64,000 nucleotides of DNA from the NCBI RefSeq assembly GCF_003697165.2, contig NZ_CP033092.2:1488001-1552000 (forward strand), written 5' to 3'. Position numbers and translations under genes: made by a program. The DNA comes from Escherichia coli DSM 30083 = JCM 1649 = ATCC 11775 (GTDB taxonomy: Bacteria > Pseudomonadota > Gammaproteobacteria > Enterobacterales > Enterobacteriaceae). Position 1 is the stretch's first letter. Each line of letters opens with the position of its first letter. Under the pieces are notes generated by a model, which saw only the letters and a list, made by a program, of their open reading frames with translations, searched no databases and was not told the origin of the DNA. This document shows, in pieces, positions 36,340 to 42,094 of the stretch.

Positions 36340-36639
36340 TCACATCCCCCTGAAGCCGTTGCATTTACGTAAAAAATCGCAGATATAGCCCTTCATTTTT
36401 TCGTGCCAATCTCGATCATTCCCATTGCACCAACCATCAGGTGGAGTCCAGTTTTCTATCAGAGCAGCCATTTTCTTTGCTTTCGCCGGAGTAGCTGTTG
36501 CGGTATCGCAGTAATGACGAGTGTCAACCAACGTATCCATACCATCGATATCAAGTACGCAAAACCATGTGTGATTCGGCATTTCAACAGATGGTATTTG
36601 TTGCCCACGTCGACGTTTATCAATAAGACATACAGTCAC
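36340..36639 (-). CDS. Phage protein of unknown function, 99 aa
   Basis: Starts at a GTG that overlaps the stop of the upstream gene (GTGA), which decides the start. The product has a central hydrophilic part with three Cys and ends in DFLRKCNGFRGM. No family is recognised. Its tight spacing (1 bp to the next gene) shows it belongs to the left operon. Confidence 0.65.
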   Translation of the reverse strand: MTVCLIDKRRRGQQIPSVEMPNHTWFCVLDIDGMDTLVDTRHYCDTATATPAKAKKMAALIENWTPPDGWCNGNDRDWHEKMKGYICDFLRKCNGFRGM

Positions 36640-37172
36640 TGGTTGCCTCCTTTGCGAAGCTGGGCAGCAAAGTCAACTAACCACTCAGTCATTTCAACCT
36701 TCCCTACCAGGTCTGAACCAGGGTGCATACAGCAATCACTCTGCGCCGCTTTGAAATCCTTATACTCATATTCTTGGGCCACCAGATTTTTTGCAGCTTC
36801 TATAGCAGCATCCACCCCCTGCGCCCGCACTTCAGCCAGAAAAGCATCGGTGGCTGGGGTTTCAGTAACATCATCTTCCCATTCGCTAAACTCCTCACGA
36901 CAAAAGTCATTAAATTCCTTCTCAGATTGCTTAAGTGAGGTATTTTCAGCAGCCATCTTCGCGCATTTAGCCTCAAGGTTATCAATCGTGATTCCAGCAG
37001 AACTACACTCCCGCAACGCCGTTTCCAGTTTTGATTCAAGTTCACCGAACTTACGGACAAGGTATTCAGCGTTTGTTTCGTTAACCTTTAAATCACTTGG
37101 GATGCATTTACCTTTCAGAAAACCATCCATCTCAATTAGTGACATTTGTTTCATTTCTTCCCACTCCGCCAC
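36636..37172 (-). CDS. Phage protein with Ead/Ea22-like coiled coil, 178 aa
   Basis: 178 aa, acidic, with a coiled coil around residues 40-85 (LESKLETALRECSSAGITID, then LEAKCAKMAAEN). The C-terminal part (ATDAFLAEVRAQGVDAAIEA) is a segment repeated in many Ea22-like lambdoid proteins. Function is unknown. It overlaps the 99-aa gene by four bases. Confidence 0.7.
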   Translation of the reverse strand: MAEWEEMKQMSLIEMDGFLKGKCIPSDLKVNETNAEYLVRKFGELESKLETALRECSSAGITIDNLEAKCAKMAAENTSLKQSEKEFNDFCREEFSEWEDDVTETPATDAFLAEVRAQGVDAAIEAAKNLVAQEYEYKDFKAAQSDCCMHPGSDLVGKVEMTEWLVDFAAQLRKGGNQ

Positions 37173-37248
37173 ATCGCATTCAGATATTTGTTGTCATTAA
37201 CAGAACCGAAACTCTTTCTCTTAAGCAAGTCCTCTCATGGTAAATTCC

Positions 37249-37545
37249 TCAGTCATTACTGATAGCGCCATAGCGTGAGCGGTAATTACGCAGGCGCGGG
37301 TCGATATATTCAGGGAAGTGGGTATATGTGGCTTTGCGGAATGGTCGGATTGATGTCTGGTAAATTCGCTCGCGTTCTTCTTTCTCTGCAAGCCATATAC
37401 AGTGGCGAAATTCCTTTTCCTCTTTCGTTTCCTGCGGTAGAGACATTATTCGATCGTAGTTTTTTCTGAATTTATCCAGCACCTCCGATACGGAATTGCC
37501 GGAACAGCGGCGCGGGTCATCCGCACCATACAAAGGCGCTGGCAT
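37249..37545 (-). CDS. Conserved phage protein, 98 aa
   Basis: The product starts MPAPLYGADDPRRCSGNSVS and is basic and Arg/Tyr-rich towards the C-terminus. Such a gene commonly follows ssb in HK620/P22-like left arms. I know no function. It lies 23 bp after ssb. A 76-bp gap to the next gene holds nothing evident. Confidence 0.65.
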   Translation of the reverse strand: MPAPLYGADDPRRCSGNSVSEVLDKFRKNYDRIMSLPQETKEEKEFRHCIWLAEKEERERIYQTSIRPFRKATYTHFPEYIDPRLRNYRSRYGAISND

Positions 37546-37568
37546 AATTAAATCCTTATTTTTCTAAA

Positions 37569-37952
37569 TCAGAATGGGATGGAATCGTCGTATTCAGGAT
37601 TATTTTGATGATTGCTACTTTGCTGCTGTTGGCTGTTTCCTGAAGTTGCAAATCCAATCTTTGCATTCAGTAATTCAAGAGTGATTGATTGACCATTTTG
37701 CCCCTGATAAACATCAACCCTGATGTTTTCTCCGGTAATTTCTACAATGCCTCCTTCAACCAGAACGCTACGATAGTAATCCGCTTGCGCTCCCGGCTTG
37801 GCAAATACAACGGCGCTGTAGTTTGTCCATTCTTTCTTTTTTGTCTGGCGATCGTAATACTGAACGCCAGCACGGATGTTGAATCCGATATTTTCCCCGC
37901 CCTGAAACTCTCTTGCGGGTTTGTTTAGTCTTACTGTAATCGAATGTGCCAT
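37569..37952 (-). CDS. ssb: Single-stranded DNA-binding protein of the phage
   Basis: 127 aa from the ATG at 37952, which overlaps the erf stop (TAATG); a longer frame upstream lies inside erf and is not used. It carries an OB-fold core (GVQYYDRQTKKKEWTNYSAV, VEGGIVEITGENIRVDVYQG), a Gln/Asn-rich linker and the acidic tip DDSIPF typical of SSB proteins, which recruits partners. It works with Erf in phage recombination. Confidence 0.9.
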   Translation of the reverse strand: MAHSITVRLNKPAREFQGGENIGFNIRAGVQYYDRQTKKKEWTNYSAVVFAKPGAQADYYRSVLVEGGIVEITGENIRVDVYQGQNGQSITLELLNAKIGFATSGNSQQQQSSNHQNNPEYDDSIPF

Positions 37953-38557
37953 TAAGCAGTTGCCCCTTCTAATTCGTCTCGTCTGATGTTGTAAACGTCC
38001 TGCGCTTTGTGCTGCTCCGGCGTCCCTTCGAGCATCTTCCACGCTTTGGCGAACGCCTGTTTAAGCTCTTCTACGGTGTTTTTCTGCATTGCTGCGTCAG
38101 TGAATGCTTTTAGAACCTGTTCAGGTGTAAGTGATGGTTTTGATTGCTTTGCTGCTGCGTTCTGCTGATGTTTATGCTCGTCTGTATCTGCATCTTTCGC
38201 ATCATCAATGCCGAACAAACCATTGAGGCAATACTTGCGTGCATAAGAGCTTGTAGCTCCCGTAACTTGTGCAGAATCCATTCCTTTCTTGCTTTCTTCC
38301 TCTCGTGCAAGAGCGGTTGCCGTATGACTGTTTTCGCCATCGGTAATAGTTGCCGTGGCTTTCACGTAATACCGATCACCAATCAACACAACTTCATCGC
38401 TGATTGATAAAAACAGACCGTTCAGTAACGGCTTAACGCCTTCAAGAATATCTTCGCAGCTTCTGTATTTATATTTGCCGAATGAGTTGTACTGATTCTT
38501 TGGCGCGTTCAGATTCTCCTGAATAGCTGCCAGTCTTGCGTAAAATTCTTTGCTCAT
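37952..38557 (-). CDS. erf: Erf, single-strand annealing recombinase
   Basis: 201 aa from the ATG at 38557 (MSKEFYARLAAIQENLNAPK), almost the length of P22 Erf (204). The N-terminal annealing domain is strongly P22-like (KYKYRSCEDILEGVKPLL, GATSSYARKYCLNGLFGIDD). The C-terminal ~60 residues differ, as is common in Erf. It forms rings on single-stranded DNA and circularises the incoming genome in the absence of RecA. Confidence 0.95.
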   Translation of the reverse strand: MSKEFYARLAAIQENLNAPKNQYNSFGKYKYRSCEDILEGVKPLLNGLFLSISDEVVLIGDRYYVKATATITDGENSHTATALAREEESKKGMDSAQVTGATSSYARKYCLNGLFGIDDAKDADTDEHKHQQNAAAKQSKPSLTPEQVLKAFTDAAMQKNTVEELKQAFAKAWKMLEGTPEQHKAQDVYNIRRDELEGATA

Positions 38558-38567
38558 ATGATTGCTC

Positions 38568-38693
38568 TCAGAATGGACACGGCCCAAGGAAATAACGCTG
38601 ATTTAATACTTCGACTCGGGACAAATTAAGGCATACCCGCATTCCTTCGCGGTCACCATTATGGCGATACCAGAGAGCTTTCTGCGTGTACAT
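38568..38693 (-). CDS. Small protein in the arf position, 41 aa
   Basis: Minus-strand frame starting MYTQKALWYRHNGDREGMRV and ending in RYFLGPCPF, ending 10 bp before erf. P22 has the accessory recombination gene arf (47 aa) directly ahead of erf, so position suggests an Arf equivalent; I cannot confirm the sequence match. It overlaps the preceding gene by 35 bp. Confidence 0.5.
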   Translation of the reverse strand: MYTQKALWYRHNGDREGMRVCLNLSRVEVLNQRYFLGPCPF

Positions 38694-38817
38694 GCGTCTC
38701 TGTAACTTGCTCTCCTTCACTGTGGTTGCAAGTGACATGAATATCTCCTTCGTTACCGATTAATTCTTTTATCTGACGAATGAATTCTTCGTCTGACCAG
38801 TTATCCGTAAAACTCAT
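38659..38817 (-). CDS. Small acidic protein in the kil position, 52 aa
   Basis: From the ATG at 38817, which overlaps the cIII stop (ATGA). The product begins MSFTDNWSDEEFIRQIKELI and is acidic with several His. In P22 and lambda the kil gene follows cIII; the sequence here is not lambda Kil, so only position supports that idea. It is coupled to cIII. Confidence 0.55.
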   Translation of the reverse strand: MSFTDNWSDEEFIRQIKELIGNEGDIHVTCNHSEGEQVTETHVHAESSLVSP

Positions 38818-38984
38818 GGACGGCCTTGTTGTTTCAAAATATCCCAAAGCTTTTCGAGCAAGCTTTTCATTCTTGGTTGTTTAAAGTCTGCTCCGGTTAA
38901 AATGTTTTTTCGTGAATGCTGTACCGATAAAATCGGGTTGAAAGGGCGAACCGATGCCGCCCCTGCAATAGCGAACTGTTGCAT
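38814..38984 (-). CDS. cIII: CIII-like protein, 56 aa
   Basis: From the ATG at 38984, with AAGGAG at a good distance; an upstream in-frame start has no such support. The N-terminus MQQFAIAGAASVRPFNP resembles CIII proteins. The C-terminal helix SLLEKLWDILKQQGRP matches the amphipathic helix by which lambda CIII blocks the protease FtsH and so spares CII. Position in the left operon between N and erf fits. Called from helix and position, not from a full-length match. Confidence 0.7.
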   Translation of the reverse strand: MQQFAIAGAASVRPFNPILSVQHSRKNILTGADFKQPRMKSLLEKLWDILKQQGRP

Positions 38985-39050
38985 AGGATGCTCCTTCTGT
39001 TTGATTGCATAACGAAAACGCCTCGAGTGAAGCGTTATTGGTATGCATAT

Positions 39051-39074
39051 AAAAAAGCCCTCACACTGGAGGGC
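39051..39074 (-). terminator. Left-operon terminator between the 156-aa gene and cIII (tL-like)
   Basis: On the minus strand GCCCTC-CAGTGT-GAGGGC is followed by six T. It lies between the 156-aa gene and cIII, so transcription of cIII and recombination genes from pL needs N-mediated antitermination. Confidence 0.85.
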
Positions 39075-39136
39075 AAAGAAGATTTCCAATAATCAGAACA
39101 AGTCGGCTCCTGTTTAGTTACGAGCGACATTGCTCC

Positions 39137-39164
39137 GTGTATTCACTCGTTGGAATGAATACAC
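39137..39164. repeat. Perfect 9-bp inverted repeat upstream of cIII
   Basis: GTGTATTCA/TGAATACAC with a 10-base loop, lying between the stop of the 156-aa gene and terminator tL. It is not followed by a T run on either strand. It could be an RNA processing site or a protein site; nothing decides between them. Confidence 0.5.
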
Positions 39165-39178
39165 AGTGCTTATTCGTA

Positions 39179-39649
39179 CTAATAAAACACCCAGTTTTCT
39201 GTTTCTTGGTTGTGTCCAAAGTTATATTCAATACCTGGTGTTGATGTATCAATATTCTTCATCCCATCAACAAGAGTTGATACAACAGCCAAATCTTGTT
39301 TGATTCTCATCAAATGGTATTTCTTCCGGCGCAATAAACTTTCAATGGCAAGTTTCTTCGTCGGGAATGCAAAAGATCTTTCTGCATTTTTTGCTACTTT
39401 CTTAATTGCATATCTATTTCTCCTTTGTTTCCATTCCTGTAACCACTGATTTGGTGCTGGTTTAAAATTAACAATCCAATGCGCAGGAACCAACCATGCA
39501 TAATGCTCTGTCTGATGAAAAGCTATATATTGAAGTGCGAATATTTTGATTCCATCTTCTTCAACTGTCGCTTGGAATCTCCAGAAAACAGGCATTCCAT
39601 CATGTTCAGTTTCTGATTCAGGAAAAGGTACGCTCCATGATTTTGTCAT
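39179..39649 (-). CDS. Protein of unknown function, 156 aa, next to N
   Basis: Soluble, rich in Trp, Lys and aromatic residues. It begins MTKSWSVPFPESETEHDGMP and has a strongly basic centre (WKQRRNRYAIKKVAKNAERS) and a basic LLRRKKYHLMRIK stretch near residue 107, which suggests nucleic-acid contact. It starts 9 bp after N. In P22-like phages this slot between N and cIII often carries exclusion genes such as sieB, but this protein has no SieB-like membrane part. No family recognised. Confidence 0.75.
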   Translation of the reverse strand: MTKSWSVPFPESETEHDGMPVFWRFQATVEEDGIKIFALQYIAFHQTEHYAWLVPAHWIVNFKPAPNQWLQEWKQRRNRYAIKKVAKNAERSFAFPTKKLAIESLLRRKKYHLMRIKQDLAVVSTLVDGMKNIDTSTPGIEYNFGHNQETENWVFY

Positions 39650-39657
39650 ATATCACC

Positions 39658-39957
39658 TCAAATAAGTGGTTTGCTGCCTAATTTCATTTTCTGGCGACCA
39701 ACACAAGTCACACCCATTTCACTGCGTGGCTTGCGGTAGTAAATACGATTCTGTTTACTCTCGACTTCATCTGCCTTCTTGCAGCGAAGGATTCCGAGTG
39801 ATGCTGCTTTATCCGCTCTGACGCAACCAGAGAGCTTTAGCGCAATTTTTCGCGCCAGTCGCTGTTCTTGCATCGCCTGTTCACGTTGAGCCTGTCTGCG
39901 TGCTCTGCGGCGATTTCTGGCGTTATCGTCAGCCAGATATGTAATGACTACTGTCAT
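39658..39957 (-). CDS. N: Early antiterminator N (phi21-like C-terminus)
   Basis: 99 aa from the ATG at 39957, with GGAGG six bases before. An arginine-rich motif RNRRRARRQAQREQAM at residues ~12-27 should bind boxB RNA. The C-terminal two thirds (ARKIALKLSGCVRADKAASL, then CVGRQKMKLGSKPLI) match phi21 N as I remember it, while the N-terminal ~25 residues are different. N binds boxB in nutL and nutR with host Nus factors and lets RNA polymerase pass terminators. Confidence 0.88.
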   Translation of the reverse strand: MTVVITYLADDNARNRRRARRQAQREQAMQEQRLARKIALKLSGCVRADKAASLGILRCKKADEVESKQNRIYYRKPRSEMGVTCVGRQKMKLGSKPLI

Positions 39958-40182
39958 GTTGACCTCCGATGAAACAACTTTGGAATTGATAGTGATTGCA
40001 AAGTGGTTTCTGGCCCCTCGAACTGAGGGGCAGAAAGAGCATCTCGCCACCTAATAGGTCGATGCTCGGATCGAGAGATTTAATTAACCTCGGTTTTGAA
40101 GTTATGCATTCACATAAATCCTCCTACCTCTTGTGCAGCTTTCTTGAATATGGTGGCGGCTGCATAACGCCTATGGAATTGA

Positions 40183-40254
40183 CTTTGGCGGTGACGCGCC
40201 GGGTGCTTATCTTCCGGTTGCCGTCGTGCAGCTGCACTTCACGTCACCCCAAAG
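40183..40254 (-). promoter_or_regulatory. Long stem-loop in the N leader (possible RNase III site)
   Basis: CTTTGG-c-GGTGACG at 40183-40196 pairs with CGTCACC-CCAAAG at 40242-40254 (13 bp, one bulged base). An inner palindrome GTGCAGCTGCAC lies in the apical part. It lies between nutL and the N start, as does the RNase III-cleaved stem that controls N translation in lambda. Confidence 0.65.
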
Positions 40255-40270
40255 CCAACTACTCTTTGGT

Positions 40271-40311
40271 TCCCGCATTTCGGCGGGACAATCCCATCAA
40301 TGTTAAAGAGC
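40271..40311 (-). promoter_or_regulatory. nutL (boxA and boxB)
   Basis: On the minus strand boxA GCTCTTTAACA (40301-40311) is followed by the boxB hairpin TCCCGC-CGAAAT-GCGGGA (40271-40288). Stem core and loop are the same as in nutR at 41403-41447. It lies about 50 bp downstream of pL. Confidence 0.9.
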
Positions 40312-40357
40312 CTGCCAATCTGTTCCGTTTGGCTTCCAGCGTCCTGCTGATGGCTTA

Positions 40358-40440
40358 AATTTAAGATCTCTTTAATTAATGGTCAAGAGCATTTTTGAAG
40401 AAAACTTAAATTTTCTTTCGTAACTTAAGTTTGGCTTTGA
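40358..40440 (-). promoter_or_regulatory. pL promoter and left operators OL1-OL3
   Basis: Three 18-bp P22-type operators: 40359-40376 (ATTTAAGATCTCTTTAAT), 40404-40421 (ACTTAAATTTTCTTTCGT) and 40423-40440 (ACTTAAGTTTGGCTTTGA). On the minus strand a -35 TTGACC (40386-40381) and -10 TAAATT (40363-40358) with 17-bp spacing form pL, with OL1 covering the -10. Confidence 0.85.
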
Positions 40441-40478
40441 TTTTTAAAGGAAATAAAAAAAAAGGGGCGAATGCCCCC

Positions 40479-41129
40479 TTATGGAAGGTTTGCTAGTTTT
40501 GCATCGACAACTACGCCGATGATTTTGCAGTTTCCGTTGATCTCGATCATCGGATATTGTGGGTTAAGTGGTTTTAGAAACTTCCTGCCTGCATCAATAA
40601 CTAACTTCTTGAAAGTTGCCTCGTTTTCTCCTTCGAGCTTTGCAACTACCAGTTTCCCGTTACGCGGCTCTACTTCAGGATCGACGAGTATTATCATTCC
40701 TTCAGGGATACTGAGACCGGCCGGAGCCGTCATTGAGTCTCCCTTCACGTCCAACCAAAACGAATCTTCTGAACAGTCTACGGTTGTATCGTACCAGTTA
40801 TCTATTGCACGCTTATGATATGGTTCTACAGCTTCCATCCAGCATCCTGCGCTCACCCAGCTAATCAGAGGGTATGACCCTCTTGGATCATGCCTACTGT
40901 GATAGGCAATGTTTGAAAGACTTTCCTCTCCTTTCATCAGATAGTCAGGGGAACACTTCAACGCATTAGCCAGGGCGAGAAGATTCTCTCCATTTGGCTC
41001 TGTCTCAGAGCGTTCCCACTGAGATATGGCAACATTAGACACGCCGACCATCTTTCCAAGTGCGGCCTGCCTGATCTTGAGTTCTTTTCTCCGAGCGCGA
41101 ATGCGCTCTCCCATCAATTGAGTTTTCAT
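40479..41129 (-). CDS. c2: Prophage repressor C2 (CI equivalent), P22 specificity
   Basis: 216 aa, the length of P22 C2. The N-terminal helix-turn-helix is RQAALGKMVGVSNVAISQWE. The cleavage site Ala-Gly lies in SWVSAGCW. The C-terminal LexA/S24 peptidase domain has Ser in GDSMTAPAG and Lys in KLVVAKLEGE. It maintains lysogeny by binding OL and OR and is self-cleaved with RecA after DNA damage. The recognition helix is P22-like, so immunity should match P22/HK620-type repressors. Confidence 0.95.
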   Translation of the reverse strand: MKTQLMGERIRARRKELKIRQAALGKMVGVSNVAISQWERSETEPNGENLLALANALKCSPDYLMKGEESLSNIAYHSRHDPRGSYPLISWVSAGCWMEAVEPYHKRAIDNWYDTTVDCSEDSFWLDVKGDSMTAPAGLSIPEGMIILVDPEVEPRNGKLVVAKLEGENEATFKKLVIDAGRKFLKPLNPQYPMIEINGNCKIIGVVVDAKLANLP

Positions 41130-41195
41130 AGTTAAGACATCTTAAATAAACTTGACTTAAGATTCCTTTAGTGGATAATTTAAGTGTTCTTTAAT
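41130..41195. promoter_or_regulatory. Right operators OR1-OR3 with pR and pRM
   Basis: Three 18-bp operators: OR3 41130-41147 (AGTTAAGACATCTTAAAT), OR2 41155-41172 (ACTTAAGATTCCTTTAGT) and OR1 41178-41195 (ATTTAAGTGTTCTTTAAT). pR has -35 TTGACT at 41152 and -10 GATAAT at 41174 with 16-bp spacing, between OR3 and OR1. pRM for c2 reads leftward from the same region. Confidence 0.88.
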
Positions 41196-41209
41196 TTCGG
41201 AGCGAGTCT

Positions 41210-41395
41210 ATGTACAAGAAAGATGTTATCGACCACTTCGGAACCCAGCGTGCTGTAGCTAAAGCGTTAGGCATTAGCGACGCAGCAGTCTCTCAGTGGA
41301 AGGAAGTCATCCCAGAGAAAGACGCCTATCGACTGGAAGTCGTTACAGCTGGCGCCCTGAAGTATCAAGAAAGCGCTTACCGCAAAGCGGCATAA
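41210..41395 (+). CDS. cro: Cro repressor, P22 type
   Basis: 61 aa with the helix-turn-helix QRAVAKALGISDAAVSQWKE. It matches P22 Cro over its length with a few substitutions near the C-terminus. A GGAG site precedes the ATG. Cro binds OR3 first and shuts off c2 during lytic growth. It is the first gene of the pR transcript. Confidence 0.95.
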   Translation: MYKKDVIDHFGTQRAVAKALGISDAAVSQWKEVIPEKDAYRLEVVTAGALKYQESAYRKAA

Positions 41396-41402
41396 GCAAA
41401 TT

Positions 41403-41447
41403 GCTCTTTAACAGTCATGGTCCTCATTCCCGCCGAAATGCGGGAAT
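41403..41447 (+). promoter_or_regulatory. nutR (boxA and boxB)
   Basis: boxA GCTCTTTAACA (41403-41413) then the boxB hairpin ATTCCCGC-CGAAAT-GCGGGAAT (41426-41447). The hairpin core is identical to nutL, as expected if one N protein reads both. Confidence 0.9.
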
Positions 41448-41493
41448 ACAACGCGCATAAGTTGATGCGCATAACTTCTTATTTGTTAAGGAA

Positions 41494-41526
41494 ATACTTA
41501 CATATGGTTCGTGCAAACAAACGCAA
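41494..41526 (-). promoter_or_regulatory. CII-activated promoter pRE
   Basis: On the minus strand the CII recognition pair TTGC-N6-TTGC (41526-41513) lies ahead of a -10 AAGTAT (41499-41494), overlapping the cII start. This is the lambda pRE arrangement, and it drives c2 leftward after infection. Confidence 0.88.
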
Positions 41527-41797
41527 CGAGGCTCTAAGAATCGAGAGTGCGTTGCTTAACAAAATCGCAATGCTTGGAACTGAGAAGACAGCGGAAGCTG
41601 TGGGCGTTGATAAGTCGCAGATCAGCAGGTGGAAGAGGGACTGGATTCCAAAGTTCTCAATGCTGCTTGCTGTTCTTGAATGGGGTGTTGTCGACGACGA
41701 CATGGCTCGATTGGCACGACAAGTTGCTTCGATTCTCACCAATAAAAAACGCCCGGCGGCAACCGAGCGTTCTGATCAAATACAAATGGAATTTTAA
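41504..41797 (+). CDS. cII: Lysogeny activator CII, lambda type
   Basis: 97 aa from the ATG at 41504 (MVRANKRNEALRIESALLNK), nearly identical to lambda CII; longer upstream starts lie in nutR and are not used. The helix-turn-helix is KTAEAVGVDKSQISRWKRD, and the C-terminal tail targeted by FtsH is present. It activates pRE. This lambda-type CII is joined to P22-type Cro and C2, a module junction falling between nutR and cII. Confidence 0.95.
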   Translation: MVRANKRNEALRIESALLNKIAMLGTEKTAEAVGVDKSQISRWKRDWIPKFSMLLAVLEWGVVDDDMARLARQVASILTNKKRPAATERSDQIQMEF

Positions 41798-41808
41798 CAA
41801 CATCCAAC
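41743..41808 (-). ncRNA. oop: OOP-like antisense RNA to the cII 3' end
   Basis: A -10 TATAAT (41820-41815 on the minus strand) would start an RNA near 41808. It would end at the hairpin AACGCTCGG/CCGGGCGTT with TTTTATT (41771-41743), the same terminator that ends lambda OOP RNA. The product of about 66 nt is complementary to the last ~55 bases of cII. The -35 is poor (TGGATT). Confidence 0.6.
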
Positions 41809-41819
41809 GAGGTAATTAT

Positions 41820-42092
41820 ATGCGAAACAAAGGCTTTAATCCACCTGATACACACAAAGAAGCTAAGCGTTTGCGCTTCCTTCGTTCCATTGATGAAAGA
41901 ACTCAAATCTCTTTTGTGAAAGTTGCCAGAACTGAGCTTCTGAAGGCTGAGGCGAGGGCGTTGCTCCCGTCTCTACCAAAAGAGGAGGGATATACGTTCA
42001 TTCCAAACGCATTTCTGGAAAAGCTTCTCAAAGAAGACATATCCGTAAGTCAGTTTAACGATGTTCTTAAGGTCTTTCGTCAAGGCAGGTAG
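41820..42092 (+). CDS. Phage replication-region protein of unknown function, 90 aa
   Basis: From the ATG at 41820, with an ACGAGG site upstream. The product starts MRNKGFNPPDTHKEAKRLRF and ends VSQFNDVLKVFRQGR; it is basic, with no known domain. A gene of this kind sits between cII and the initiator gene in several HK620/P22-like phages. It lies 2 bp from the next gene. Confidence 0.7.
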   Translation: MRNKGFNPPDTHKEAKRLRFLRSIDERTQISFVKVARTELLKAEARALLPSLPKEEGYTFIPNAFLEKLLKEDISVSQFNDVLKVFRQGR

Positions 42093-42094
42093 TT

